Shown here: piece by piece, positions 1 through 8,113 of the stretch | How the letters are laid out: each line of letters starts with the position of its first letter | Position numbering within the stretch: position 1 is the stretch's first letter | NCBI GenBank assembly: GCA_033809015.1 | Contig: JAPXMM010000071.1 | Coordinates: forward strand, 1-13,182 | DNA from: DTU049 sp033809015 | GTDB lineage: Bacteria > Bacteroidota > Bacteroidia > Bacteroidales > DTU049 | Length of the DNA: 13,182 nucleotides | Direction of reading: 5' to 3' | The notes under the pieces: generated by a model | Seen by the model: the letters and a program-made list of their open reading frames with translations, nothing else | The model's database searches: none | What the model was told of the DNA's origin: nothing | Program-made: the position numbers and the translations under genes

Positions 1-1
1 G

Positions 2-127
2 CACAAATATTTATTGAATAGAGTGATAGAAGATATAGGTAGGATGTTGAATTTAGCAGCGTCAGACTGGGAGGCGTGGTATGTGTATGTGAGGTTGAAA
101 TTAAAGCATAGGGAAAGGCTAACATAA
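2..127 (+). CDS. C-terminal fragment of an unidentified protein
   Basis: An open frame enters from the left edge and runs 41 codons to a TAA at 125-127. The other two forward frames close within the first 21 bases, so if the segment is coding this is the frame. The peptide is basic at its end (KLKHRERLT) and has an amphipathic, probably helical stretch containing RVIEDIGRMLNL. There is too little to name a family. The gap of 116 bases to the next gene, with a promoter-like box, suggests it belongs to a separate transcription unit from the kinase gene. It could also be a chance open frame. Confidence 0.4.
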   Translation, partial: HKYLLNRVIEDIGRMLNLAASDWEAWYVYVRLKLKHRERLT

Positions 128-137
128 TTTTAACTTT

Positions 138-164
138 CCCCTCCCCCTCCTCATTACCCCTATC
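138..164. other. C-rich tract in intergenic spacer
   Basis: A pyrimidine-rich tract with C runs of 4, 5 and 4 sits between the upstream fragment and the kinase gene, in otherwise very AT-rich DNA. On the minus strand it gives G runs of 4, 5 and 4 with a GGAGG between two of them, which could form a marginal G-quadruplex. No hairpin or terminator was recognised here. Confidence 0.35.
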
Positions 165-220
165 CAAAAATTTATTTCTCATCCTTTTTTTCTTTTTATT
201 TCTATTTGAAAAATTTATTA

Positions 221-228
221 TAACTTTA
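221..228 (+). promoter_or_regulatory. Possible -7 box for the prkA-yeaH operon
   Basis: TAACTTTA matches seven of eight positions of the Bacteroidetes -7 consensus TAnnTTTG and ends 15 bases before the start codon of the kinase gene. No TTG is found 19 to 21 bases upstream, so the -33 element is absent or degenerate. It is the best candidate in the spacer, but weak. Confidence 0.35.
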
Positions 229-243
229 TAGAAAAATTATTTT

Positions 244-2289
244 ATGACCCTACAAGAGCATATTTCCAAGGTAGCAAATGGAGAACGTAAATTTGAAAAT
301 GTTTTTCAATCTATTAGTAGGATGATCTTTGGTGATCCATCCAAAATAGAAAAAGTAATTGTAAATGGTACCCCTACTTATGATTTCAAGATATTCCGTG
401 AAGGTAAAAAACATATTGTAGGCATGTATGAAGAGTTAAACAGCTTTGCATCTTTTGTAAAGGATGCTGCAGAGAGTGGCAGCTCAGCGGAAATGGCTTT
501 TGTCTTAATTGGTGAACCTGGTAATGGCAAAACTTTTTTTGTCGATTTCTTAAGCTCTAAATATCGTGAATTTATTGGTCAACCTGGTAATCAACGATTT
601 TCTTTCAAATTTTCAAATGTTGATAAACTAGGTCGTTATGGTCAAATTACTGAAATTGAAAGTCAAACTTTCGAAGATCCTATGATTTTAGCTATGAATA
701 TTTATGATGAAAGAGATAAAAATGAAGCTTTTTTAAAAGCTAGTGGACTTACTGATAAGCAAATAAAAAATTTATTTAAGTATTATCGTCCACTGGGAGC
801 TTGTACTTATTACATTTGGAATCAAATAAAAGATTTTTGTAATTATGATATCAAAAAAGCTTTAGATTTTATAACCATATTCACAGTGCCAGTTTCAGAA
901 TCTCGTGGTATTTTAGCTGGTAAATATGCTGCTAAAGATAAGATTACTTCCTCATCAGTAGATCTCATAGGTGATGAGAGTATAGCTAGATTATTACATT
1001 TGAAAGATGCAGACAATCCTTATCGTTTCGATTTGCGTAGAGGAGCTCTAGCACGTGTGGCTGGTGGTGGTATTCATTTTGCAGATGAAATTTTTAAAAA
1101 TAAACGCGACTTAATTCAGATTTATCTGGGTGTAATACAGAATAGAACTATTGAAATAGAAGGTTACAAATGGCCTTTAGATACTTTGATAATTGCTACA
1201 TCTAATAATTCTGAATTTGCCAATTTCCTCGAAGAGAAAGAACAAGCCCCTATAGTAGATAGATGTCGCATTGCATATATGAGTCATAATACTAACATTC
1301 ATTTACAAGAAGAATTGACTACTTATGCTCTCGGTTCTGTTGATAAAACTACTATTTTTGGTGAAAAACTTCACGTAGATCCTAATCTAAATTATGTTTT
1401 ATCAGTAGCTTTTGTGTTGTCCCGTATGCCTCAACATGAAAAACTTACACCGATTGAAATGATGAAACTTGCAGCTGGTGATGTAGCTGGAGAAAAAAGT
1501 ATTCGCACTCTAGCAGAGGTTATAAATGAACTAAATACAGATCCAGATATTACTAAACGTTTTGGACAAAAAGGTCTCGGCCATCGTAGTCTAGGACGTT
1601 CTATACAGATACTCAGAGAACGTAGCGAAACTCAAGAAGGTAAATGTATGTTTGCCGGAGATGCTTTCCCCTCTATTCAAAGAGTTATTTTAGATTATGT
1701 GCAAGATGCTAATGATAGAATAAAATATTTTAATGACTTGAAAATAGCTAAACAATTGTATCGTGAACGCGTGAATACTGCTATTTTTAATGCTTATATG
1801 AATGAACCACATGCTGTAGAAAAAGATGTTATGAATTATGTGAATATGATCATTGGTTTAGAATCTAAAAATCTCGGTGATGATAAATCATGGACATATG
1901 TAGATCCTCAAACTAAAAAATTAGTAAGTATTAAAATTGATGAAAGCTTTATCAATAGTGTAGAAGAGAGATTGGGCTTAAAAACTGATGAACAAAAGCA
2001 AAGTTTTAGAACAACGATTATTAAGATTTATGGACAAAAAGTTTTGACAGATTCTAATTATAATTTTATGGATAATAATGAATTAGTGAAAGCTGTAACT
2101 GACGTCAGACTAAAAAGTGATATCAGTGGACAAGGTAGTTTAATAGGTGCTTTAGCTAATAGAACAAATGCTGATAATCAAAAACTTTATGACAGAATTA
2201 TGGATACTATGCTTAATAAACTTGGCTATTGTCCTACCTGTGCTATGAAAACTATTGAATATTTCTGCACTTACGATGATGCAAATTAA
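244..2289 (+). CDS. prkA: PrkA/YeaG-family serine protein kinase with AAA domain
   Basis: A cytoplasmic AAA ATPase of the PrkA/YeaG family, 681 residues (E. coli YeaG is about 640). The family is linked to stress, stationary-phase and sporulation physiology; protein kinase activity is reported, and the exact biochemistry is debated. Visible motifs: P-loop GEPGNGKT at residues 90-97, Walker-B-like GIHFADEI at 276-283, a sensor-like segment IIATSNNSEF at 316-325 (PrkA proteins have a similar 'HSNESEW' patch), and PIVDRC at 336-341 with an arginine-finger-like Arg340. The C-terminal third is the helical PrkA-specific region and ends in a CPTC pair (Cys663, Cys666). The chosen ATG is the first in frame and follows an A/T-rich leader. 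The next gene starts 6 bases after the stop and encodes its usual partner, which strongly supports the call. Confidence 0.92.
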   Translation: MTLQEHISKVANGERKFENVFQSISRMIFGDPSKIEKVIVNGTPTYDFKIFREGKKHIVGMYEELNSFASFVKDAAESGSSAEMAFVLIGEPGNGKTFFVDFLSSKYREFIGQPGNQRFSFKFSNVDKLGRYGQITEIESQTFEDPMILAMNIYDERDKNEAFLKASGLTDKQIKNLFKYYRPLGACTYYIWNQIKDFCNYDIKKALDFITIFTVPVSESRGILAGKYAAKDKITSSSVDLIGDESIARLLHLKDADNPYRFDLRRGALARVAGGGIHFADEIFKNKRDLIQIYLGVIQNRTIEIEGYKWPLDTLIIATSNNSEFANFLEEKEQAPIVDRCRIAYMSHNTNIHLQEELTTYALGSVDKTTIFGEKLHVDPNLNYVLSVAFVLSRMPQHEKLTPIEMMKLAAGDVAGEKSIRTLAEVINELNTDPDITKRFGQKGLGHRSLGRSIQILRERSETQEGKCMFAGDAFPSIQRVILDYVQDANDRIKYFNDLKIAKQLYRERVNTAIFNAYMNEPHAVEKDVMNYVNMIIGLESKNLGDDKSWTYVDPQTKKLVSIKIDESFINSVEERLGLKTDEQKQSFRTTIIKIYGQKVLTDSNYNFMDNNELVKAVTDVRLKSDISGQGSLIGALANRTNADNQKLYDRIMDTMLNKLGYCPTCAMKTIEYFCTYDDAN

Positions 2290-2295
2290 TTTGTT

Positions 2296-3612
2296 ATGAA
2301 TGAAAATGAAATAGTCAATCACAATATTGATAAAGAAAAAAATTTGCCTTGGTTTTATCGAGGGCATTTAGTGCCCTTGTCGGAGAATTATCTTACTTTA
2401 GAAAAATGTAATGATTTGTCATTTTTTCATAATTTTAATCCCTTCCAGGATAAAATTACTTCTTTAGAAACTTTAGAAGACTTATTAAATCGTGATGAGC
2501 AAAGAGAGAAAGATGGCTTTCACAGACGCATTAGATTAGGTAAATTTATAAAACCTCTTGGTAATAATAAAAATAAAGTGATAGTAGTACCCACCACTAC
2601 TGAACCTAAATTTTATCATGATGAGAGTATGTTACCAGAAGAAACTGGTGGAAGTGGCGAAGGTGAAGAAGGGCAAGTAATCGGTAAGCAAAGAGTGCGT
2701 CCTACTGAAGGTGAGGGCGAAGGGCAAGGTGCCGGTCAAGGTGAAGGTGCTGAACATGAAATCGTTGCTAATGCTTTTAATTTAGGCAAAATATTAACAG
2801 AAAAATTTCAACTACCTAATATTAAGCAAAAAGGCAAAAAACGCTCTCTTACTAAATTTAGTTACGAATTGACTGATATTAATCGCAGACAAGGTCAATT
2901 AGTAGAGAAAAAATCTACTTTACGAAAAATTGTAAAAACTAATTTATTACTCGGAAATATTAATCCAAATGAACCAATAGATACTACCAAGCTTTTAGTA
3001 ACAAATGATGATATGGTTTATCGATTAGTTTCTAAAGAACGTGATTATGATACTCAAGCAGTAGTGTTTTTTGTCAGAGATTACAGCGGTTCTATGGAGG
3101 GCAAACCTACTGAAGCTATTACTTCGCAACACCTTATGATTTATTCTTGGCTAATCTATCAATATCAATATCGCGTAGAGACTCGTTTCATAGTACATGA
3201 TACTGAACCTAGAGAGGTTTCTAACTTTACAGATTATTTTCAATTGCAAGTAGCGGGTGGTACTCGCATAGCTCCAGCATTTCAAAAAGTTTATGAAATT
3301 ATTCAAAGAGATCAATTGGCAAAAGACTATAATATTTATATATTTTATGGTACTGATGGAGATGATTGGGATACTGATGGTAAAGAACTAAATGATAATC
3401 TTATTAAACTTTTCCCAATAAGTGCTAGAATAGGATTTACTATTGCTAAAAATTCTTGGTCAATAAATCAAGAGACTACACTAGAAAAAAATTTAAATAA
3501 TTATAAAATTGCTGAAAAATATCGTAAAGAATTTCGCATGGATAGCTTTGATGCTGATAATGTGGACGAGAATAGACTCATCGAGTCTATTAAAGTTTTA
3601 GTTGAAGAATAA
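2296..3612 (+). CDS. yeaH: YeaH/DUF444 family protein with von Willebrand A-like domain
   Basis: Partner of PrkA-type kinases, 438 residues (E. coli YeaH is about 428). The N-terminal third is charged. Residues about 117-153 form a low-complexity Gly/Glu/Gln linker typical of YeaH proteins, followed by the family's 'LPNIK' patch near 173-177. The C-terminal half is a von Willebrand A fold with a complete metal-ion-dependent adhesion site: DYSGS (Asp262, Ser264, Ser266), GGTR with Thr323, and GTDGDD with Asp354. The usual HxT region is present as VHDTEPREV near 300-308. It sits 6 bases after prkA and is surely co-transcribed. The third gene often found with this pair, a SpoVR/YcgB homologue, is not in the window. 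The molecular function of the family is unsettled; a metal-dependent adaptor for the kinase is an inference. Confidence 0.9.
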   Translation: MNENEIVNHNIDKEKNLPWFYRGHLVPLSENYLTLEKCNDLSFFHNFNPFQDKITSLETLEDLLNRDEQREKDGFHRRIRLGKFIKPLGNNKNKVIVVPTTTEPKFYHDESMLPEETGGSGEGEEGQVIGKQRVRPTEGEGEGQGAGQGEGAEHEIVANAFNLGKILTEKFQLPNIKQKGKKRSLTKFSYELTDINRRQGQLVEKKSTLRKIVKTNLLLGNINPNEPIDTTKLLVTNDDMVYRLVSKERDYDTQAVVFFVRDYSGSMEGKPTEAITSQHLMIYSWLIYQYQYRVETRFIVHDTEPREVSNFTDYFQLQVAGGTRIAPAFQKVYEIIQRDQLAKDYNIYIFYGTDGDDWDTDGKELNDNLIKLFPISARIGFTIAKNSWSINQETTLEKNLNNYKIAEKYRKEFRMDSFDADNVDENRLIESIKVLVEE

Positions 3613-3646
3613 AGAATTTTTTATTCTAAACGTAACATTCAGAAAT

Positions 3647-3673
3647 ATGTTTTTATTTTTAAATTAAAAACAT
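3647..3673 (+). terminator. Possible AT-rich terminator after yeaH
   Basis: A perfect 9-bp inverted repeat (ATGTTTTTA at 3647-3655, TAAAAACAT at 3665-3673) with a 9-base loop lies 35 bases after the yeaH stop and is followed by a T-rich stretch. It is AT-only apart from one G-C pair, so it may be weak. A second, looser inverted repeat (AAAGATAAA at 3700-3708 with TTTATCTTT at 3731-3739) follows. I see nothing else in the spacer up to the tolC-side promoter. Confidence 0.35.
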
Positions 3674-3865
3674 TATTTAATTATAAAATCACTGGATTAA
3701 AAGATAAAATTTAATAGCATAGTTTTTTAATTTATCTTTAATATTTATTAAAATAAACCGTATATTCTCTACATTACCCTGTCTCCTTGTTTCTCAATAT
3801 TCCTATAAAATATTAAATCTTTTACAATTAAACTCGTAAAACATTTAAACTTTGAATATTTTTAC

Positions 3866-3873
3866 TACTTTTG
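3866..3873 (+). promoter_or_regulatory. -7 box for the outer membrane factor operon
   Basis: TACTTTTG is a full match to the Bacteroidetes -7 consensus TAnnTTTG. It ends only 10 bases before the ATG at 3884, so the mRNA would have a leader of a few bases at most. The expected -33 TTG is not present at the usual distance. The same 'TTTTGCTAA' context recurs before the gene at 11808. Confidence 0.5.
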
Positions 3874-3883
3874 CTAAAAAAAA

Positions 3884-5308
3884 ATGAAGAATTTTTTTCT
3901 TTTAATATTTTTATTTTGTTTATCTATAAATATATTTGCACAGCAGGAATGGTCTATAGAGCAATGTATCAATTATGGAGTGCAGAATAGTCTGAATATC
4001 AAAAACCAAGCTCTAAATGCAGAAATATCAAAAGCTAATCATCTACAGAGCAAACTAGCTTTATTACCAGACATTAATGCTGCTGCTACTCATAGCTACA
4101 ATTATGGTAAGGTTGTTGATCCTTTTACTAATCAATTTTCAATGGATAGGATACAAACTAATAATTTTTATCTCGCTTCATCAATGGTACTTTTTAATGG
4201 ATTGAAATTATTAAATAATATCAAAGAACAGATGAGTAATACTAAAGCCGCTGAGCTACTACTCAAAAAAACTGAAAATGATGTAATGCTAAATATAGCC
4301 ACACTTTATTTACAAGTGATTTTTGATAGTTTAAATATAACTACTATAAATCAACAAGTAAATCTATCTGAGCAGCAGGTGAGTCGTGCCGAAATACTCT
4401 ATGAGAGTGGCTCGATATCAGAAGATAATTTATTAAATCTACAAGCACAGCTAGCATCTGAACAATCAAATCTCATATCAGCTCAAGGTAGATATGAGCT
4501 AGATATGCTTGCTCTCAATCAAGCTATGTATTACAATGACTCTGTTCCTTTAAGAATAAAAATACCTACAGATCTACAACCAATCATTGATAAGCACACT
4601 AATATGCCACCGTTGGATTCTATCCTTTTTTATGCATATAACAATTTACCAGATATCAAAGCAGCAGAATGGCAACTGCAAGCAGCTAAATATTCTTTCA
4701 GAGTTACTAAAGGTAATTTTTCTCCTTCACTATCTTTATCATTATCATATGGTACGGGTTATTCGACAGCTTCTAAAGAAATCACTGATTATGAAAATAA
4801 TGGCTTTGATACTATAGGTATCACTACTGGTACACCTCCAGATTATGTCATTACTCCACATTTCAATTACAACTATCAAACTATTCCTTTTAGAAATCAA
4901 TTAAATGACAATGTAAATCAGTCTATTGGGCTCAGCCTTCAGATACCCATTTTTAATAGAGGTATATATCATAATCAGTATCAAATAGGCAAAATAAATC
5001 TACAAATTGCAGAGAATAATTTAGAACAGACAAAATTAAGTCTTAGAAACGTTATTGAGCAAGCTTATTATGATATGATAGCAGCACAGAAAAAATTAGA
5101 TGCTAGTAATTTATATTTAAAAGCTCAAAAAATTGCTTTTGAAAACCAACAAGATCGTTTTGAGCTTGGGCTACTAAGTAGTATAGATTTTATGAATAGC
5201 AAAAATCAATATACACAAGCAGAGATACAACAGCTACAGGCTAGTGTAGAAGTACTTTTTCGCTATATTATTTTAGAATTTTATCAAGGTAAATCATTAT
5301 CATTATGA
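3884..5308 (+). CDS. tolC: TolC family outer membrane efflux protein
   Basis: Outer membrane factor of a tripartite export system, 474 residues, a normal length. A Sec signal peptide covers residues 1-19 (hydrophobic core LLIFLFCLSINIF, likely cleavage after FA, before QQEW). The mature protein starts with the 'WSIEQCINYGVQNSLNIK' type sequence seen in Bacteroidetes TolC proteins and shows the two-fold OEP layout: long alternating helices rich in Gln, Asn and Ala, broken by short aromatic strands that form the barrel. Its stop overlaps the start of the membrane fusion protein gene (ATGA at 5305-5308), so the two are translationally coupled. The transported substrate cannot be read from the sequence. 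Confidence 0.9.
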   Translation: MKNFFLLIFLFCLSINIFAQQEWSIEQCINYGVQNSLNIKNQALNAEISKANHLQSKLALLPDINAAATHSYNYGKVVDPFTNQFSMDRIQTNNFYLASSMVLFNGLKLLNNIKEQMSNTKAAELLLKKTENDVMLNIATLYLQVIFDSLNITTINQQVNLSEQQVSRAEILYESGSISEDNLLNLQAQLASEQSNLISAQGRYELDMLALNQAMYYNDSVPLRIKIPTDLQPIIDKHTNMPPLDSILFYAYNNLPDIKAAEWQLQAAKYSFRVTKGNFSPSLSLSLSYGTGYSTASKEITDYENNGFDTIGITTGTPPDYVITPHFNYNYQTIPFRNQLNDNVNQSIGLSLQIPIFNRGIYHNQYQIGKINLQIAENNLEQTKLSLRNVIEQAYYDMIAAQKKLDASNLYLKAQKIAFENQQDRFELGLLSSIDFMNSKNQYTQAEIQQLQASVEVLFRYIILEFYQGKSLSL

Positions 5309-6600
5309 AAAAAAATAAAAAAACAAAACGTATCATAATAATTTCGGGTATTTCTTTATTAGTATTATTAATAATTTTAAAAGTTTCAGGAGTGCTTGGT
5401 AGCAGCAATGGTATAGAAGTAGCTACAGAAAAAGCTACTCGTAGAAACATAATAGAGACTATAACTGCTAGTGGCAAAATACAACCTGTGAAAGAGGTAA
5501 AGATAAGTCCAGATGTGAGCGGTGAAATTATTGAAATCCTTGTAAAAGAAGGCGACAAAGTAAAAGCTGGACAAGTATTAGCTAAAATAAATACAGATAT
5601 TTATAAATCAAGCTATGAGCAAGCTTCTGCTCAGCTACAAGCTCAGAAAGCAAATTTAGCAAATTCGGAGGCTAGGCTAAAACAAACTGAAGCACAATTA
5701 TTGAATGCTCAGTTAACTTTTAATCGCCAAAAACAATTATATGAAAAAGGTGCTATCTCATCAGCTGAATACGAAACTGCTGAGACTAATTACAAAGTAG
5801 CTAATGCAGAATATGAAGCAGCTAAGCAGAGTGTGAAAGCTGCTAAATATACAGTAGCTAGTGTAGAAGCCTCTATGGATGAAGCTCTCAAAAATTTAAA
5901 TCGTACAACAATCATCGCACCTCTATCAGGTGTAGTTACTAAATTGAGTGTGGAAGTAGGAGAAAGAGTGGCTGGTGCTTCACAATTTAGTCCTGGTACA
6001 GAAGTTATACGTATTGCTGATATGAAGGAATTAGAAATTGCTGTTACTGTAAATGAATTGGAAATAGTACGCATTCATCAAAATGACACTGCAAATATTA
6101 CCATAGATGCTTATGATGATTACACTTTCAAAGGGATAGTCACAGATATGGCTATTTCTACAGCTAATACTTCATCTCTCACTTCTACTGATGAAGTTAG
6201 TACCTACGAAGTAAAAATTAGACTATTGCCAGAATCTTATCAAAATTTATTAGTAAATGCTGAAAATACCTATCCTTTTCGTCCTGGTATGTCTGCCTAT
6301 GTAGAGATTATAACAAAGAAAGCTTTTGATGTCATAGCTATACCTATAGCTGCTGTTACAGCCAAAACTGATACTGCTACAATGAAGCTTGATGAAGTTG
6401 TTTTTGTTGTTAATAAAAATAATAAAGTAGAAAAGAGAAAAGTAAAAACTGGCATTCAAGATAATCAATTCATAGAGATTAAAGATAGTATTAATGAAAA
6501 TGATAATGTAATAGTAGCACCTTATTCATTGATTGCTAATATTTTAAAAGGTGGCGAGACAGTTACTATAGTTCCCAAAGCAAAGCTATACGAGAAATGA
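5305..6600 (+). CDS. Efflux membrane fusion protein (HlyD/AcrA/MacA type periplasmic adaptor)
   Basis: Periplasmic adaptor, 431 residues, linking an inner-membrane pump to the TolC-type channel encoded just upstream. Domains: a basic cytoplasmic end (KKNKKTKR), one membrane anchor at about 10-28, first half of the lipoyl/barrel-sandwich domain at 64-97 (VSGEIIEILVKEGDKVKAGQ), an Ala/Gln-rich coiled-coil hairpin at about 98-199, the second lipoyl half at 203-238 (APLSGVVTKLSVEVGERV), then beta-barrel and membrane-proximal domains. It has a transmembrane anchor, not a lipobox. The layout resembles MacA, but the MacB ABC permease (or an RND pump) that should follow is absent; the next gene is tsaB, overlapping by 4 bases. 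The pump must be encoded elsewhere or shared. Confidence 0.88.
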   Translation: MKKNKKTKRIIIISGISLLVLLIILKVSGVLGSSNGIEVATEKATRRNIIETITASGKIQPVKEVKISPDVSGEIIEILVKEGDKVKAGQVLAKINTDIYKSSYEQASAQLQAQKANLANSEARLKQTEAQLLNAQLTFNRQKQLYEKGAISSAEYETAETNYKVANAEYEAAKQSVKAAKYTVASVEASMDEALKNLNRTTIIAPLSGVVTKLSVEVGERVAGASQFSPGTEVIRIADMKELEIAVTVNELEIVRIHQNDTANITIDAYDDYTFKGIVTDMAISTANTSSLTSTDEVSTYEVKIRLLPESYQNLLVNAENTYPFRPGMSAYVEIITKKAFDVIAIPIAAVTAKTDTATMKLDEVVFVVNKNNKVEKRKVKTGIQDNQFIEIKDSINENDNVIVAPYSLIANILKGGETVTIVPKAKLYEK

Positions 6601-7301
6601 AATATATCTTGATAATAGAGACCTCTGACAGAGCAAATTCTATTGCAATTTGCGATACAGAAGGTAGATTGATAAATTATATAGATGAAATTAGTGAGGA
6701 GTATACACATATAGAATTACTTCAAGTTAATATAGATAAATTATTGAAAGATAATGGAATATATTTTTCAGATTTTTGTGCTATTGCAGTGAGTAGTGGA
6801 CCAGGTAGCTACACAGGACTACGTATAGGTATCTCGTCTGCTAAAGGCTATGCTTATGCTCTGGATATTCCGTTGATTAGCCTGCCGACGTTAGAATTAC
6901 TGGCTAATGGTATGATAGATTATTTAGATACAAAAAATGAAAATATCATTTTGATTCCTACAATTGATGCTAGACGTATGGAAGTATATATGCAAATGTT
7001 TGATTATCAGCTACATCCTATTTCTGAACCATCAGCAGAGATCATTGATGAGCAGTATTTTTCTAATTTTGCAAAAGATAAAAAATACTATTGGGGTGGC
7101 TCTGGTGCTGAAAAATTGTCAACTCTTTTCTCTGAAAATCACAAAATAATATCAGAAGTGCCATATCCATTAGCTAGATATGGAGTAGCTCTAGCAGTAA
7201 ATAAATATAATGCTCGCAAATATGAAGATATAGCATATTTTGAACCATTCTATTTGAAAGAATTTATTCCAGGTAAGCCACGTGTAAAAGGATTGGACTA
7301 A
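6597..7301 (+). CDS. tsaB: tRNA threonylcarbamoyladenosine biosynthesis protein TsaB
   Basis: TsaB (YeaZ), 234 residues, the usual length. It is the non-catalytic dimerisation partner of TsaD in transfer of the threonylcarbamoyl group to A37 of ANN-decoding tRNAs. It has an ASKHA-type fold: N-terminal ILIIETSDRANSIAI (residues 4-18), His38 in THIELL, and the family's signature VSSGPGSYTGLRIG at 65-78 followed by an Ala/Gly-rich helix. The C-terminal part is divergent, as is normal. The ATG overlaps the TGA of the membrane fusion protein gene (ATGA at 6597-6600), so expression is tied to the transport operon. I recall tsaB near adaptor/TolC genes in other Bacteroidetes, but have not checked this. 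Confidence 0.93.
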   Translation: MKYILIIETSDRANSIAICDTEGRLINYIDEISEEYTHIELLQVNIDKLLKDNGIYFSDFCAIAVSSGPGSYTGLRIGISSAKGYAYALDIPLISLPTLELLANGMIDYLDTKNENIILIPTIDARRMEVYMQMFDYQLHPISEPSAEIIDEQYFSNFAKDKKYYWGGSGAEKLSTLFSENHKIISEVPYPLARYGVALAVNKYNARKYEDIAYFEPFYLKEFIPGKPRVKGLD

Positions 7302-7324
7302 ATTTAATTATGAATTAAATTTTT
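7300..7324 (+). terminator. Weak AT-only hairpin at the end of tsaB
   Basis: A 10-bp inverted repeat (AAATTTAATT at 7300-7309, AATTAAATTT at 7313-7322) with a 3-base loop begins in the tsaB stop codon and runs into a short T stretch. It contains no G-C pair. Its position suggests operon termination, but the stem is weak. Confidence 0.35.
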
Positions 7325-7428
7325 AAATTAGGAGTTTAATTAGTAACTAAATTATTACTGATTCATTCTCGCTAATAGTTATATTTCTTCTGAATATAAT
7401 TTATTTTAAATTAATTTCTATATAATTT

Positions 7429-7459
7429 ACTTTTCTTTGTCAACCACACAAAGAAAAGT
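7429..7459. repeat. Inverted repeat of the ACTTTTCTTTG type
   Basis: A perfect 11-bp inverted repeat, ACTTTTCTTTG at 7429-7439 and CAAAGAAAAGT at 7449-7459, with a 9-base loop. It is followed by a second AAAAGAAAAGT at 7463-7473, giving a purine-rich direct repeat. I recall similar sequences as dispersed intergenic repeats in Bacteroidetes genomes, but this is memory and not checked. It lies directly beside the larger hairpin element at 7476-7616 and may be part of the same unit. Confidence 0.6.
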
Positions 7460-7475
7460 AACAAAAGAAAAGTCT

Positions 7476-7616
7476 CCGCAGGGGAAATGATTTGATAAAA
7501 CTACGCAATCACCTCTGGGGGTTTACAAACTCGCTCGCTAAAGTTCGCTCAAACAGTGTAAACCCTTCTTCCCAACGCTGCTTGCTTGTTTTAATGCAAA
7601 TCATTTCCCAATGCGG
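7476..7616. repeat. 141-bp nested palindrome, probably a dispersed repeat
   Basis: Three nested pairings close this element: CCGCA (7476-7480) with TGCGG (7612-7616), GGGAAATGATTTG (7482-7494) with CAAATCATTTCCC (7597-7609), and GGGTTTACA (7519-7527) with TGTAAACCC (7557-7565). The interior contains CTCGCTCGCTAAAGTTCGCTC and is more GC-rich than its surroundings. There is no open reading frame. The geometry fits a MITE- or REP-like repeat or a structured RNA. Its closeness to the assembly gap fits a multicopy sequence. No target-site duplication was recognised. Confidence 0.6.
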
Positions 7617-7720
7617 ATAAGACACATCGTTTTTCAAATATAAAACTACTATTTAGTCATCCATTAAAAAGTCTGAAAATAAGATTTCCCAGATTAACAA
7701 ATAAAAAATTTACCCCGTGA

Positions 7721-7754
7721 NNNNNNNNNNNNNNNNNNNNNNNNNNNNNNNNNN
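7721..7754. other. Assembly gap (34 N)
   Basis: A run of 34 undetermined bases. It may mark a scaffold join, in which case the true distance and content between 7720 and 7755 are unknown, and linkage of the tsaB operon to the array rests on scaffolding. The repeat element just upstream is a plausible reason for the break. Confidence 0.95.
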
Positions 7755-7819
7755 CAAAAACGCTTGATAATCTATGATTATATAAATAAAACAAAAAAAA
7801 TAAAAAAAAATGAAAAAAA

Positions 7820-7850
7820 TTTGTTTATTTAAAAACATTATATAATTTTG
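7820..7850 (+). promoter_or_regulatory. Canonical Bacteroidetes promoter upstream of the array
   Basis: TTTG at 7820-7823 and TAATTTTG at 7843-7850 are separated by 19 bases, an exact fit to the Bacteroidetes vegetative promoter TTTG-N19-21-TAnnTTTG. It is the best promoter in the window. Transcription would start near 7857 and give a leader of about 275 bases before gene A. I found no second match to TAnnTTTG in the spacers between genes A, B, C and D when scanning by eye. Confidence 0.65.
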
Positions 7851-7948
7851 CATTGTCAATATATATTAATTATATGATGTTTCATGATGGGTTAAGCATT
7901 TATACTAATAAGAATAATTTTATAACAAACTAAATATACTATGTGTAG

Positions 7949-8032
7949 TGATAATTTGGATATTATTATCATGGTAAAAAATAGGCCACCATGAATATTA
8001 TTTAGCTAATATAGAAAATGAACAATTTTCTA
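7949..8032 (+). other. Hairpin-rich leader upstream of gene A
   Basis: Three inverted repeats stand in a row in the predicted leader: TGATAAT (7949-7955) with ATTATCA (7965-7971); CATGGT (7970-7975) with ACCATG (7988-7993), which shares two bases with the first and so could be exclusive with it; and TAGAAAAT (8012-8019) with ATTTTCTA (8025-8032). None is followed by a strong T run, so they do not look like terminators. Any attenuator or attI-like role is only a possibility. Confidence 0.4.
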
Positions 8033-8045
8033 ATAAAAAATTTTC

Positions 8046-8113
8046 ATCAAGTGGAGTTCAGAAACCACTTAAAAAAACGGGGCGGTATCCGAAAAGCCAT
8101 ATGAGTAGGAAAA
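8046..8113 (+). repeat. Y leader repeat, copy 1 (no X element before it)
   Basis: This copy is identical over 68 bases to the Y part of copy 2. It contains a 6-bp hairpin (AAGTGG 8049-8054, CCACTT 8065-8070, loop of 10), an A7 run, then CGGGGCGGTATCCG and AAAAGCCATATGAGTAGG. It starts 86 bases before the gene A start codon, the same distance as in the other three copies. Unlike copies 2-4 there is no CCCATAACAAAGGCT upstream; homology begins at ATCAAG. This marks the 5' end of the array. Confidence 0.85.

Noticed and set aside
5268..6710. Several minus-strand open frames over the membrane fusion and tsaB genes
   Set aside because: They are shadows of strongly supported plus-strand genes, with Ser/Thr/Ile/Phe-rich sequences and no domain features.
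7476..7616. Insertion sequence with terminal inverted repeats
   Set aside because: There is no transposase or space for one, and no target-site duplication was seen; a hairpin repeat fits better.
7874..7933. 19-codon open frame starting MMFHDG in the array leader
   Set aside because: Very short, no homology recognised, no repeat of it elsewhere, and the composition is as expected by chance.
8055..8100. Pseudoknot between the Y hairpin loop (GTTC, GTCC, GACC) and the downstream G-rich segment
   Set aside because: Complementarity can be drawn for copies 3 and 4 but not consistently for copies 1 and 2.
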